Shown here piece by piece: positions 8,792 through 16,978 of a stretch of 64,000 nt of DNA. The stretch comes from Brevibacillus brevis NBRC 100599 (GTDB lineage: Bacteria > Bacillota > Bacilli > Brevibacillales > Brevibacillaceae). The notes under the pieces were generated by a model. The model made no database searches. It was given only the letters and a program-made list of their open reading frames with translations, and was not told the origin of the DNA. The position numbers were made by a program, and so were the translations under genes. Location: the NCBI RefSeq assembly GCF_000010165.1, contig NC_012491.1:669001-733000 (forward strand), read 5' to 3'. Position 1 is the stretch's first letter; each line of letters begins with the position of its first letter.

Positions 8792-10207
8792 CTATTTAAA
8801 CCGTTCCAGGGACCATTTTCGAAAGCGATTCAAAAAAGAGACGGCCTGTGCCCGGGTGAGCAGCGAGTAAGGCATAAACCATTTTTCTTTCTCTTCCGCG
8901 TTGGATGACGATACCTCGTACATATGGTTAACGACAGCGGCTCCATCGGCGAAATTGTTGATCGCAATCCCTTCGACCAGGTAATCACCGTTGCCAAATC
9001 GCTCGTCTTCCATAGAAAGGACGGATGGTGCCCACCATGAAGGCTTGCTGCCTGTCATCCCGCCGTTTAGCGCAATTTTTTCCCCGGTGTTGCTGTTGTA
9101 CATATATTTTTCGCGCCCGACATCTTCAAAGCGGGTGCTCGTCTCTTTGACATAGAGGAAATGAAGGTTTTTTCCCGCCTCAAGCGGCATGTTAAACAGT
9201 ACCGTATGATCATCAAATTCTTGATAATCGGAACTGTTGACCACTTTTCCATCCACTTTGACGACAAGCAGCTTTTTACCCGCAGGATAGGTACCGTTTA
9301 GACGAAAAACACGTTGCCCCTCGTATGCCGTATGGGATTCATCCAGCCGCTGAGTGGGAGGTTGTGAATCCGTAAAGCGTTGGTAAAAAGAGCGCCGAAG
9401 CCGGTCAATGAGCAGAAAAGCCTCTGCCCGATTGATGTAGGCATTGGGAAAGAAGCGATCGTTTCGCCATACGCCAGGACTTTTTACCGAAAAATACCCG
9501 CCTCGCATAAACAGAGCGCCGTTTTCGTAGCTGTTGTAGATGAAGCGCACCTGTACGCCGTTTAGATTGTAGGGAAGATAAATCGTTGCACCCGGAGCAG
9601 GACTGACCATGTAGACGTCTTGCTTGAGTCCGATATATTTTTTGGCGAGTTCTTGGGCAGGTGTCGATTTCCATTCCTCTTCTGGCACATCCATTCGCTT
9701 CAAGGAGCGACCATATGCGTACAAATACTCGTTGAATTGGCGGCTAAACGGATTGTAGAAATACGTGCCTCCGTTATCGAGGCGTTTGTTCGGGTAAGCA
9801 AAGGAAGAGGAGTTGGGGGGAATCGGTTTGCCAAAACGGTCCAAGGCAGGCTTGCCGAAGCTGGAAAAAGCGACAACCGAGTTGGCAGATGGTGCGTAAT
9901 ACAGCTCGACGTCCGTTTTGTTCGGGTCTGTTTGATTCGGCCGAATTTCTTTGAAAAGGGTTTGCGTGCCGTCAATATAGACAAAGAGGGGGTTGTCTGC
10001 ACCCGGTGTCAATTTGGCTGCGAGCGTAAATACTTTTTGTCCGGTGGAGCCCTTGTACTCCTCATGCAAGTAAGGAGCATTGCTTTCAAAGGAGCCATAA
10101 GCAATTCCTTGAATAAACGGTTCTCCGTCAGCCATCAAATAATTGCTGGCCTCCATTACTTCATTAAAAAACCAGTCTTTTTCATTCACATCAGCCCAGC
10201 TGATCAT
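8792..10207 (-). CDS. Tail protein with split SLH-like motifs
   Basis: A 471-residue protein. The third of three closely spaced ATGs (10207) fits the spacing to AGGAGGTG best. The N-terminus, SWADVNEKDWFFNEVMEA, looks like the first half of an SLH repeat (F/W-x-D-V ... W). INRAEAFLLIDRLRR near residues 258-272 and LLTRAQAVSFLNRFRKW near 449-465 look like second halves, including the TRAE-type motif. PSWWAPSVLSMEDERFGNG supplies another first half. The halves are separated by beta-rich segments, so this seems to be a set of SLH-like units with inserted domains. It follows a protein with a cleaner SLH domain, so wall-polymer recognition is the likely theme. The assignment of the halves is by eye. 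Confidence 0.7.
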   Translation of the reverse strand: MISWADVNEKDWFFNEVMEASNYLMADGEPFIQGIAYGSFESNAPYLHEEYKGSTGQKVFTLAAKLTPGADNPLFVYIDGTQTLFKEIRPNQTDPNKTDVELYYAPSANSVVAFSSFGKPALDRFGKPIPPNSSSFAYPNKRLDNGGTYFYNPFSRQFNEYLYAYGRSLKRMDVPEEEWKSTPAQELAKKYIGLKQDVYMVSPAPGATIYLPYNLNGVQVRFIYNSYENGALFMRGGYFSVKSPGVWRNDRFFPNAYINRAEAFLLIDRLRRSFYQRFTDSQPPTQRLDESHTAYEGQRVFRLNGTYPAGKKLLVVKVDGKVVNSSDYQEFDDHTVLFNMPLEAGKNLHFLYVKETSTRFEDVGREKYMYNSNTGEKIALNGGMTGSKPSWWAPSVLSMEDERFGNGDYLVEGIAINNFADGAAVVNHMYEVSSSNAEEKEKWFMPYSLLTRAQAVSFLNRFRKWSLERFK

Positions 10208-10223
10208 TTTCATCACCTCCTAT

Positions 10224-10237
10224 ATAGAGTAGACAGA
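10224..10237 (-). promoter_or_regulatory. Copy C of the CTGTCTAnTCTAt motif
   Basis: On the minus strand the sequence TCTGTCTACTCTAT lies directly before the AGGAGG of the 471-residue tail gene. It is one of four near-identical copies at intergenic positions of this region. I see no shared -35 element. It follows a small hairpin, GGAATAGC/GCTGTTCC, that overlaps the stop codon of the preceding gene. Confidence 0.45.
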
Positions 10238-10255
10238 AACCCGGAACAGCCTCAG

Positions 10256-10867
10256 CTATTCCCGAATCATCCGTTCTACCAGCCGCCTTGTCCGATTCAA
10301 AAAAGCAATAAATTCGGCGCGTGTCACGAAATCATTGGGGCGGAAGTAAATGATGGGCTTCCCGTCTCGGGTAATGACCGTGATTAGCCCGAGATCGGCC
10401 ATTTCCTCAATGTTTTTCTGTGCCCAATGCCCTTCAATATCTTGAAACTGAAAGCGTGATTCGCGTTCAATTGAGTCTTTTTTGATGAGAATCAGATCGA
10501 CGTTTACGCTGTAGCGCCGTCCTGCCTCAAGGACTTGGGGGGTAATAGATTCTGCGCTTCCGAGAAAAATGCTTCCCTTTTCATCGTAAAACTTGTGGGT
10601 CCAGCCTGCGTAGCTCAAGTACTCGTTATACGATTCCTTGTCTGGAAAAAGCAAGGTCAATGAACACTGGTAGCTGCTAAAACCGGAGTGGTGGATGTGC
10701 GAGGGTGCGTTGATGATTTTGATTTCGCGCAAGGAAGGCTGGGGGCTTGGCGGAGAATACGGCTCGATGAGACGGGCGTTTACTTCGATAAACTCAAAGC
10801 CAGTATCAAGGAACAGCTTTTTTTTGTAGCGCTGATTGGCAGTGCCAAAGGCGTATTGTTGGGTCAT
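10256..10867 (-). CDS. Distal-tail-type protein with C-terminal SLH domain
   Basis: A 203-residue protein starting MTQQYAFGTANQ, with AGGAGG before the ATG. Residues 1-135 have the character of a small distal tail or baseplate protein (beta-strand patterns, position right after the tape measure). Residues ~141-192 read as one SLH domain: FQDIEGHWAQKNIEEMADLG, then a loop, then FRPNDFVTRAEFIAFLNR with the TRAE motif at 182-185. SLH domains normally anchor bacterial surface proteins to pyruvylated secondary cell-wall polymers. Finding one on a tail component suggests that the particle docks on that polymer. The family assignment for the N-terminal part is inference. Confidence 0.8.
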   Translation of the reverse strand: MTQQYAFGTANQRYKKKLFLDTGFEFIEVNARLIEPYSPPSPQPSLREIKIINAPSHIHHSGFSSYQCSLTLLFPDKESYNEYLSYAGWTHKFYDEKGSIFLGSAESITPQVLEAGRRYSVNVDLILIKKDSIERESRFQFQDIEGHWAQKNIEEMADLGLITVITRDGKPIIYFRPNDFVTRAEFIAFLNRTRRLVERMIRE

Positions 10868-10879
10868 TTCTGTACCTCC

Positions 10880-13800
10880 TTACAATCTCGTGTAGCTCGT
10901 GGCGATTCCAGAGCGGACTTGTTGGCTTAATTCGGTGGAAAGGCTTGCTTGTGTATTGCGAACGGCTTCGCTGACGGTCGAGCCGAGGCGTTGGAGGTCA
11001 GCTTCCGTTCCGCTCATGTTGGCGATGGTAATGTTCACATTGCTGTCGCCGCCATAGGTAAAGTCGTAGGTGCTATGTGTTCCATTGGCCGTTTGCATGC
11101 CCCAGTAGGTCAGTGGCTGCAAGCCGTCGGGCATGTTGAAGGTTCCTTTGGTGGGCTGCTTGGACATGTGCAGAGATACGAGATTGTCGTATTTGGCTTT
11201 TTCGAGGCCTTTTTTAAAGTCCTCGATGATTTTCTTTAATGTTTCGTTGTTTTGGTACTCAGCCAAAAGAGAATCCATGTCAGAATTCCCTGCATCTAAC
11301 GAATCAATCGTACTGCGTAAATATTTTTCCTCGAGATTCTTCATGAATTCAGAATTGGAACTGTGACCAGCTAAGACTGCTTCGCTTCGGTCAATGTAAT
11401 ACTGATGCTCTTTATTTTCCAGGTCAGAGCTCACTTTGCTCATCGCAGATTTAATTTTTGTGCCGGAGGTATGGTTGTTTTTATCGAGGTTATTTTGGGC
11501 GATAGAAGCCTTTATATCAGCGATTACTGAGTCTACTACGTCAGAGGCATCTGAACCCTTAGGGATTTTAGCGAATACCTCTTCGAAAAAGGCTAAGTGT
11601 TCATTCTGTTTCGTATTAATGCCACTGTAGTAATCATCATAGGCTTTCAGTATTTCTGGAGAATCTTCGGATTTACCTTGATTTCTAAGAGTAGCCTGCG
11701 TTCTCTTTAATTCGGATCTTAACTTGCCTTCCTCTAGAGAGAGGCTTTCCAGGTGATGACCAACCACTTCTTTGCCAAGGTCGAGTGTTTTGACCTCTTC
11801 CCATGAAGTAATTGGGGTATTGTCCAGCTTGGAGCCGCTGTCATCGATATCGATAAGCAATGAGTTCTTGTCTTTTTCCTCACGTTTTTTGTTCGCAGCT
11901 TTGTATTTATCGAATTCGAGTTGAGCTTCCTTCTTGTCTAACTGGAAGGTATTATCTAACTCATTTGTGAGGTCTTTGTCATCATATTTGGAAGCAGCTT
12001 CGAAAGCGTTATAGTAATCGCTAAATGAAGGAGTAGTGCCACCCAGTAAGTTGATCAAACTATCTTTAATACCTGTAATGGCGGTATCTACAAAAAAAAG
12101 ATGCTTTAAACCAGGAGGCATTTTGTCAATACTCGTGATTTTGTCCACGAGGCCTTTTTGATTTTCCAACACTCTGCTTTGCCGCTGGGTATCGGACATA
12201 AACATAGGTTGCACCCAATCTGTGTTTAAGCCATCCAAAAATTCTGCCGCTGTCATGGCAACGCGTGCGAGAGCAACACCTTTTAACAAGTTCCCGGCGG
12301 CTTTTAATCCTTTTCGCCATAGTGGTTCGTTTGGAGGGGGAGGGGGAGGGGGTGGGGGTGGGGGTGGGGGTGGATTTCTGTCTGCGCTCCCTCTCGGTGG
12401 GGTATCCTGCGTGGAGCTTGACTCATTCGTATCGTCCTCCGTATCGTCCGATTCTTTCTTGTCATCCTTCTTTTTGAGCTTTTCCTGTATCTTCGTCTTG
12501 AGATCACCTGAGAACTCCTCAAAAAGGAGAGCAGCAGCAACTGGGGGGAGTTTGCTTGCGGTAGAGGATGAACTGCTGGCGGCTGGAGCTGAGGGAGCAG
12601 CCTGAGGACCCGCTGCGGCACTCGGAGGTTTGGGTACAGCCGTGGACAGTGCTTCTGTCAATTCCCTCAAGGCTTCCCGTGTTTTCTGGAGCTGTTTTTC
12701 CTGCTGCTTTAAGTCACTGGTCATGTTCTTGATTTGCTCATCAGTAGCAACAGACGTATCAGAGAGAGCACGCAGTCTCTCGTCCAGCGAGGTGACGGCA
12801 GGAATCAAGGTGGTAATCGTGTTTTGCAAACCACCGAATGCCCGCTGGGTCAAATGAATTCGGCTGGCGAGCAAATGTGCCTGACGCTCTACATCGCGCA
12901 TCTTCAGCCGGAGCAGATGCAACTGTTTCAGCAGCTTTTTCTCTTCTGCAATCAGTGCTTTTAACAATTTGCCATTGTGCGGATACAGCTCTTGGACCTT
13001 TTTCTGTTCGAGCCTGTTGCGAATCAATCGAGTGCGGGCTGCCTGATAGGAAGACAGATTTTGCAATTGCCAGGACTGGATCTCCAGCGCTTCTTGTGTA
13101 AAGGGAGAAGAGGATTGACCAAGCAGTGCGGTAACACGCTCTTGTCTTCGCTGCTCACTTCCTTCATGAAGATTGCGCCGGGCTTTGACGTAGGCGGCTT
13201 TTCCTCCGTATTGATCCGCAGCATTTTTTAACAGACGAACAGCTAGCGATAATTGGCTCTGACTTTCCCTCATGCGCTGAAGCAGGTGCAACAAAAGCGC
13301 GGGAAAGCTACGGGGCTGATTTTTAAAAATATCGAATGCTTCAAGGGAGGCTGCCTGCCAGATGGTTTGCATCCGGGTTTGGGGAGCAAGAGGGTCATTT
13401 GGTAACATGGCTGCCTTCTCCCGAATATTGGCTACCGCTACATGCGGGTCATTTGATCGGCGAGAAGACGTATAGTAGGCTCTGGTTACTTCTTCAAGGC
13501 TGACGGCATGTGTTAGCGCGATATCCCGCAGGTCTTGCTTGACTCCTGATCGCAAGTATTCGCGCAAGCCATGTGCTTCTTCTTCCACTTGTTTCTGATT
13601 CGACGTTCGTCCTGAAACGCGTGCCTGAGCCAAGTCCATCATGTTTGTATCCTTGAACAAAAAATTGCGCTCTGCTTTTTTTATCAGGCGGTTCAAAGAT
13701 TTCGCTGACTCCCAATTTTCGATATCCATCGAGGCGATAAGCGTATGAAGGCCGTTGCTCATCATGTTTTGCAACACATCTACGGCAACCTCTTCCCATG

Positions 13801-14146
13801 CTTGTGGGTAAAGGGTGCTTCTTTTGCCGTAGGACTTTTCCGTTCTTTTAACGGGAGCATTAGGGACAGTAGCAAACCGGAACGGGGAAATGGCTCCTGT
13901 ACTAACGGACAGCCGGGAAGCAGGAGCAGCCTGGGAAACTGGCTGAGACTCGTACTTACGGGAAAAGCTGAGTGGCTTCGACTCGATGTCTCGTATCATC
14001 TGGCGTAATTCATACAGTTGCTGATTCATTGCTTGAAAAAATGGGATAGCTTGCTCGGCTCGAAATGGGGATGCCGACTGCTCTACAGAACTCCGTGCAG
14101 CATTCGTTATAGAGCGGAGGGCATCGGTCAAACGTTGAGTTTCCAT
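10880..14146 (-). CDS. Tail tape measure protein
   Basis: A 1088-residue, mostly helical protein starting METQRLTDALRSITNAARSS. The ATG at 14146 is preferred because GAGGAAGGTG stands six bases ahead; an in-frame ATG six codons upstream has no site. Long Leu/Gln/Lys/Arg-rich coiled-coil stretches occupy residues ~160-520. A Ala/Ser/Pro-rich linker and a run of 14 prolines (residues 592-605) follow, then another helical part. Size, helicity and place after the frameshifting chaperone gene are diagnostic for tape measures. At about 0.15 nm per residue, a fully extended ruler would give a tail near 160 nm, longer than most tailocins if all residues count. The Pro-rich linker is unusual for the family. 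Confidence 0.88.
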   Translation of the reverse strand: METQRLTDALRSITNAARSSVEQSASPFRAEQAIPFFQAMNQQLYELRQMIRDIESKPLSFSRKYESQPVSQAAPASRLSVSTGAISPFRFATVPNAPVKRTEKSYGKRSTLYPQAWEEVAVDVLQNMMSNGLHTLIASMDIENWESAKSLNRLIKKAERNFLFKDTNMMDLAQARVSGRTSNQKQVEEEAHGLREYLRSGVKQDLRDIALTHAVSLEEVTRAYYTSSRRSNDPHVAVANIREKAAMLPNDPLAPQTRMQTIWQAASLEAFDIFKNQPRSFPALLLHLLQRMRESQSQLSLAVRLLKNAADQYGGKAAYVKARRNLHEGSEQRRQERVTALLGQSSSPFTQEALEIQSWQLQNLSSYQAARTRLIRNRLEQKKVQELYPHNGKLLKALIAEEKKLLKQLHLLRLKMRDVERQAHLLASRIHLTQRAFGGLQNTITTLIPAVTSLDERLRALSDTSVATDEQIKNMTSDLKQQEKQLQKTREALRELTEALSTAVPKPPSAAAGPQAAPSAPAASSSSSTASKLPPVAAALLFEEFSGDLKTKIQEKLKKKDDKKESDDTEDDTNESSSTQDTPPRGSADRNPPPPPPPPPPPPPPNEPLWRKGLKAAGNLLKGVALARVAMTAAEFLDGLNTDWVQPMFMSDTQRQSRVLENQKGLVDKITSIDKMPPGLKHLFFVDTAITGIKDSLINLLGGTTPSFSDYYNAFEAASKYDDKDLTNELDNTFQLDKKEAQLEFDKYKAANKKREEKDKNSLLIDIDDSGSKLDNTPITSWEEVKTLDLGKEVVGHHLESLSLEEGKLRSELKRTQATLRNQGKSEDSPEILKAYDDYYSGINTKQNEHLAFFEEVFAKIPKGSDASDVVDSVIADIKASIAQNNLDKNNHTSGTKIKSAMSKVSSDLENKEHQYYIDRSEAVLAGHSSNSEFMKNLEEKYLRSTIDSLDAGNSDMDSLLAEYQNNETLKKIIEDFKKGLEKAKYDNLVSLHMSKQPTKGTFNMPDGLQPLTYWGMQTANGTHSTYDFTYGGDSNVNITIANMSGTEADLQRLGSTVSEAVRNTQASLSTELSQQVRSGIATSYTRL
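12332..12373 (+). repeat. G-rich hexamer microsatellite encoding poly-proline
   Basis: Forty-two bases of GGGGGT/GGGGGA-type hexamers encode 14 consecutive prolines in the tape measure on the opposite strand. Each 6-base unit equals two prolines, so slippage would change linker length without shifting frame. The G-rich strand has several G5 runs and could form quadruplexes. Confidence 0.9.
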
Positions 14147-14167
14147 GAATATCACCTTCCTCAAAAG

Positions 14168-14205
14168 AAAAATCCCGTTCTGGTCTTAGAATAGACAGAA
14201 ACGGG
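14168..14205 (-). terminator. Terminator-like hairpin carrying copy D of the shared motif
   Basis: On the minus strand CCCGTTTCTG (14205-14196) pairs with CAGAACGGG (14182-14174), followed by ATTTTTC. It lies between the chaperone and tape-measure genes. The loop side contains TCTGTCTATTCTAA (14199-14186), a copy of the motif found before the tail operon. It may therefore end the upstream message and restart transcription; the two readings are hard to separate by eye. Confidence 0.55.
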
Positions 14206-14939
14206 TTATAGACCACCTAACACTTTGCCAAGTACGGCAATATCGTCTTCGGAAATCTCCTGATAGTCTTGCGAACTAGATGCATGGGGAGAACTGGCAG
14301 CAGAATTCGTACCCTTTCTTCTCATAAAAGGAAAACCCATGCGTGTCTCTACCTCAAATTGAATGTATTTGTTCACTCTCTTCATTAATTCTGCTACTTG
14401 GGGAAGGGTGTACTCCCAAATATCCCATTTCTTCAAACCACAATCCTTGTGGAGATGAAAAAATAGATCGCCCCAATCAAGTGGCTCACCAGATTCCGTA
14501 TCGCGAATGGTGGAACTGTCACCCTCGCCACTCTCTACTTTTTTAAGCCGTTTAGACCAATGAGAATGTTAATAAGCTTTTTGGCCGTCTCCAAATCACA
14601 ATGTTCATCCAAGTACTCCCGAGTAACAGTAGGGTAGTTGCGAAAGCCCAGAAGCAGGATATCGAACAAGTCTTCTTCCTTGTTTTCGTACGGGAGAAAA
14701 TTAAGGATAATCGCGTCGATATGAACGGTTCCTAGCTTTTTCATCAGGATGCGGGCGTCTTTTAAGGTCACAGGCGGAATCCGGTAGGTTTTGCCGTCAC
14801 GCAGCCTGATTTCACTATCATCTTCAAAGAAAATAGCCTCTATCAGATCAGCCTCCTGCTGTTTTTTGATCCGCTCTACAGCTTCCTGGTTCATCATCTC
14901 TGCGTGTTTTTTTTCCAAATCTTCTTGGTGGTTTAGCAC
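14206..14939 (-). CDS. Tail assembly chaperone GT, -1 frameshift product
   Basis: Reading from 14939 in the G frame and slipping one base back at the A AAA AAG heptamer (14544-14538) continues for about 110 further codons to 14206, giving a ~244-residue fusion. The extension reads VESGEGDSSTIRDTE ... WDIWEYTLPQVAELMKRVNK and ends LGKVLGGL. The downstream frame has no convincing independent start: its first candidate is a TTG without a ribosome site. In long-tailed phages the G and GT chaperones load the tape measure for tube polymerisation. Gene position directly before the tape measure fits exactly. Confidence 0.8.
14535..14939 (-). CDS. Tail assembly chaperone G, unshifted product
   Basis: A 134-residue protein starting at a GTG with AGGAGG nine bases upstream. 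It is acidic and helical (YRIPPVTLKDARILMKKLG), as is common in G-type chaperones of siphophage tails and of PBSX-type elements. The frame ends in NGLKK and a TAG that directly follows the slippery heptamer, so most ribosomes should stop here and a minority make GT. It precedes the tape measure, as expected. Confidence 0.8.
   Translation of the reverse strand: MLNHQEDLEKKHAEMMNQEAVERIKKQQEADLIEAIFFEDDSEIRLRDGKTYRIPPVTLKDARILMKKLGTVHIDAIILNFLPYENKEEDLFDILLLGFRNYPTVTREYLDEHCDLETAKKLINILIGLNGLKK
14538..14544 (-). other. Programmed -1 frameshift slippery heptamer A AAA AAG
   Basis: In the zero frame the codons are TTA AAA AAG TAG, which gives the classic X XXY YYZ heptamer A AAA AAG immediately before the stop. 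The -1 frame is open for about 110 codons and carries the second half of the chaperone. GTGG and CCAC segments just downstream could form a stimulatory stem, but the structure is only suggestive. Confidence 0.8.
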
Positions 14940-15108
14940 GGAAGAATCCCTCCTAGAACAATGCTAGATTGTATTTGTTAAATATATCTACTTGCTAAAA
15001 TGCGTTGTCGTTCGCTATGATTCGTTGTAAGTTATTCCCTTTGAAAAAATACAAGGCAAGAGCGAAGAGCACGGAGCTCTCCACTCAGCCTGATCACCCT
15101 CGAAAGAG

Positions 15109-15960
15109 TTACACTTTTTTGTTAGACACGAAGCGTTTCACACTGCCTAGCTTGCCATCTGCTCGCTCTGGATCAATAACGGACAAGGAAATAGCGGAAG
15201 TGCTGGCTGTGGAGCGTGCTGCATCGATCGAGAAGCTGCCTTTTGCCATGCAGGAGAACAGCTCTGTTTCAATGCCTGCATAGGTTCCGTCCTTTTGCAG
15301 GAAGGAGCCGTGATGGACGACATGAACCGGGAATGGCACTTCATCCATCAAAATGTCGACCACGTCTACGGTTTCGATTCGCTGATAGTTGAAGACCACA
15401 TCTTCATTGAGCAGGGCAGGAGAGAAGATCAAACGAGTTTTGGTATCGCTGCCGTCATTGAAAGTATCCACCATGAACTCATCAGCTTGTGGCGCAGCAG
15501 ACGTGCTCAACTTCACTTGTTTCAAAAGGCGATTACTATTTTTTAGACGAACAGCAAATCCGCCACCGTTGAAGAGCTTGTCGCCAAACTCGACTTCACA
15601 AACACCAGCGCCACCAGTGGATCCTGTGCGATCCAGGCTGCCAGTAGTGACTGCTTTTTGCTCACCCAGTACATATACATAGTCGCTCTTTTGCTCTTGC
15701 AGCTTGGAGCCCATCATCAGCTCGAGAGCCGCCAAATCAAATTTGGCATCCGTTGCGGTAATCTCAATGCTTTTCGATTTGACGAGAGTGTCAATGGCGA
15801 AGAGTCCATCGCCGCCAAAGATATCCTCCATTTCAACATTCATGTCAATTTTCAGGTCCTGCATATTACCAAGCGTAATGACTTCGACGCCATTTCCATC
15901 CTTGGAAGCGCGTTTGGCAAGAAATTGACCGACACCTTTGATAATCATTTTTTTAGACAA
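15109..15960 (-). CDS. Major tail tube protein
   Basis: A 283-residue protein starting at a TTG with AAGGAG nine bases upstream (MSKKMIIKGVGQFLAKRASK). The pattern of an N-terminal beta-rich half (VITLGNMQDLKIDMNVEMED), regular short strands and a position two genes before the tape measure agrees with tail tube proteins of the siphophage type. No sheath gene neighbours it, which argues for a non-contractile tail. The identification rests mainly on context and size. An alternative is another major structural protein of the particle. Confidence 0.7.
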   Translation of the reverse strand: MSKKMIIKGVGQFLAKRASKDGNGVEVITLGNMQDLKIDMNVEMEDIFGGDGLFAIDTLVKSKSIEITATDAKFDLAALELMMGSKLQEQKSDYVYVLGEQKAVTTGSLDRTGSTGGAGVCEVEFGDKLFNGGGFAVRLKNSNRLLKQVKLSTSAAPQADEFMVDTFNDGSDTKTRLIFSPALLNEDVVFNYQRIETVDVVDILMDEVPFPVHVVHHGSFLQKDGTYAGIETELFSCMAKGSFSIDAARSTASTSAISLSVIDPERADGKLGSVKRFVSNKKV

Positions 15961-16064
15961 TGAAAGTCACTCCTTCTAGATAGGGGATTTGTGTGCTGTT
16001 GCTGAATCGTGTGAAAAGGGAATCGCGATCAGCTTGTCATAGGATAGACGGGGTTTTGAAATGT

Positions 16065-16496
16065 CTAACAAACTTGCAAAGTAAACTTCGTGACCAGTGT
16101 GAAGCAGTACGTAGAGGAATGACCCGTATCGGATTCCTGCTGCGAGACAACGTACATGTCCAAACCTTCTATTCCATTCATCGATAAGCTTTTGCCGTCT
16201 AATAGATGGAAAAGGTGGTTCGCGATTTGATGCGCTAGCTCGATATTGCCAGGCGTGATTACATCTAATCGGAAAAAGCTGGTGAGAAGGAGCGGATTAT
16301 GGGTGTCGCGCTTTCCAGAGGTTGCGTAGAAGGAAAGGAGCGGCTTCGCAACATCAGATAGCGGAGCTAGTTTTCTTCGCTTGATAATCTGCTTGGATAG
16401 GGAGTCCTTGTCTTCTGGAGCAATTCCGAGTAATGCGAGCAACTGACTATCCGTAGAAAGTAGTTCATAGAGATGGTGGTAGAGGTCGACAACCAT
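16065..16496 (-). CDS. Tail terminator/completion-type protein, first gene of tail operon
   Basis: A 144-residue protein starting MVVDLYHHLYELLSTDSQLL. The ATG at 16496 follows a near-perfect AAGGAGGTGA, and the longer in-frame version lacks such a site. The opening 'DLYHHLYELLSTDSQLLALLG' pattern resembles the helix that begins many tail-terminator proteins, followed by a beta-rich body (FFRLDVITPG). It is the first minus-strand gene, just upstream of the tube gene, where the terminator gene usually sits. Function is inferred. No head, connector or portal gene lies upstream of it. Confidence 0.6.
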   Translation of the reverse strand: MVVDLYHHLYELLSTDSQLLALLGIAPEDKDSLSKQIIKRRKLAPLSDVAKPLLSFYATSGKRDTHNPLLLTSFFRLDVITPGNIELAHQIANHLFHLLDGKSLSMNGIEGLDMYVVSQQESDTGHSSTYCFTLVTKFTLQVC

Positions 16497-16554
16497 GAAT
16501 GATTCACCTCCTTTTCTAGGGATTTTTGAAACAAGATGTGCTCCTTCCACGTTC

Positions 16555-16568
16555 ATAGATTAGACAGA
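16555..16568 (-). promoter_or_regulatory. Copy A of the CTGTCTAnTCTAt motif, before the tail operon
   Basis: TCTGTCTAATCTAT on the minus strand lies about 60 bases before the first tail gene, in the divergent gap with the plus-strand regulatory module. It matches copy B, which precedes the module encoding the sigma factors. A role as core promoter or activator site for the tail operon is inferred from position and repetition. Confidence 0.5.
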
Positions 16569-16630
16569 TAGGGAGGATGTCTCCCTTGAAATACATAATT
16601 GGTTCGTATAGAAGCCAGGAGGTCATAACA

Positions 16631-16885
16631 TTGCGAAGTGATCAGATACAAATCATCATTAAACAAACAAAGGAAAAAGTTTCTGCGAAGGCGCTCGAAG
16701 ATCATGAAGCCGTTGTTGGGATTATGGCGATGGCTAAGAACTTCATGCTGAATGAAGAAAGTGTGCGTCACATTATCCACGAGGTTTTTGATGGAGATAA
16801 GGAGCGAATGGCAAAGGCATTGACAGTAGCCAGCCATTTGATTGATGAAAGTTTGATTCAAAAAATCATTGCAGATGTAAAGTAA
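16631..16885 (+). CDS. Small helical protein, unknown
   Basis: Eighty-four residues from a TTG at 16631, chosen because AGGAGGT lies eight bases ahead; an upstream ATG at 16577 touches its own Shine-Dalgarno-like GGGAGG. The product is helical and charged (SVRHIIHEVFDGDKERMAKA, ALTVASHLIDESLIQKII). It is transcribed divergently from the tail operon and closed by its own terminator, so it is a separate unit. It could be a regulator such as a repressor or antisigma-type protein, but no DNA-binding motif is clear. Confidence 0.65.
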   Translation: MRSDQIQIIIKQTKEKVSAKALEDHEAVVGIMAMAKNFMLNEESVRHIIHEVFDGDKERMAKALTVASHLIDESLIQKIIADVK

Positions 16886-16910
16886 GCCCGTCCACAGCGG
16901 GCTTTTTCTT
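16884..16910 (+). terminator. Intrinsic terminator after the small helical gene
   Basis: AGCCCG (16885-16890) pairs with CGGGCT (16898-16903), followed by TTTTTCTTTT. It isolates the next gene, so a new promoter is needed between here and 16979; motif copy B is in that gap. Confidence 0.85.
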
Positions 16911-16936
16911 TTGAAAGGGAGATAACTCATTCCAAA

Positions 16937-16949
16937 CTGTCTATTCTAT
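16937..16949 (+). promoter_or_regulatory. Copy B of the CTGTCTAnTCTAt motif, before the sigma-factor module
   Basis: CTGTCTATTCTAT lies 30 bases before the ATG at 16979 and 27 bases after a terminator. It has the same orientation relative to the next gene as copies A, C and D. This placement is the strongest argument that the motif is part of a promoter. Confidence 0.55.
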
Positions 16950-16978
16950 TTCCAACGAATAAGAATGGAGGGATAAGA

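Noticed and set aside
12222-12605. Plus-strand frame with a poly-glycine run opposite the tape measure
   Set aside because: Reading the poly-proline tract from the other strand; no ribosome site.
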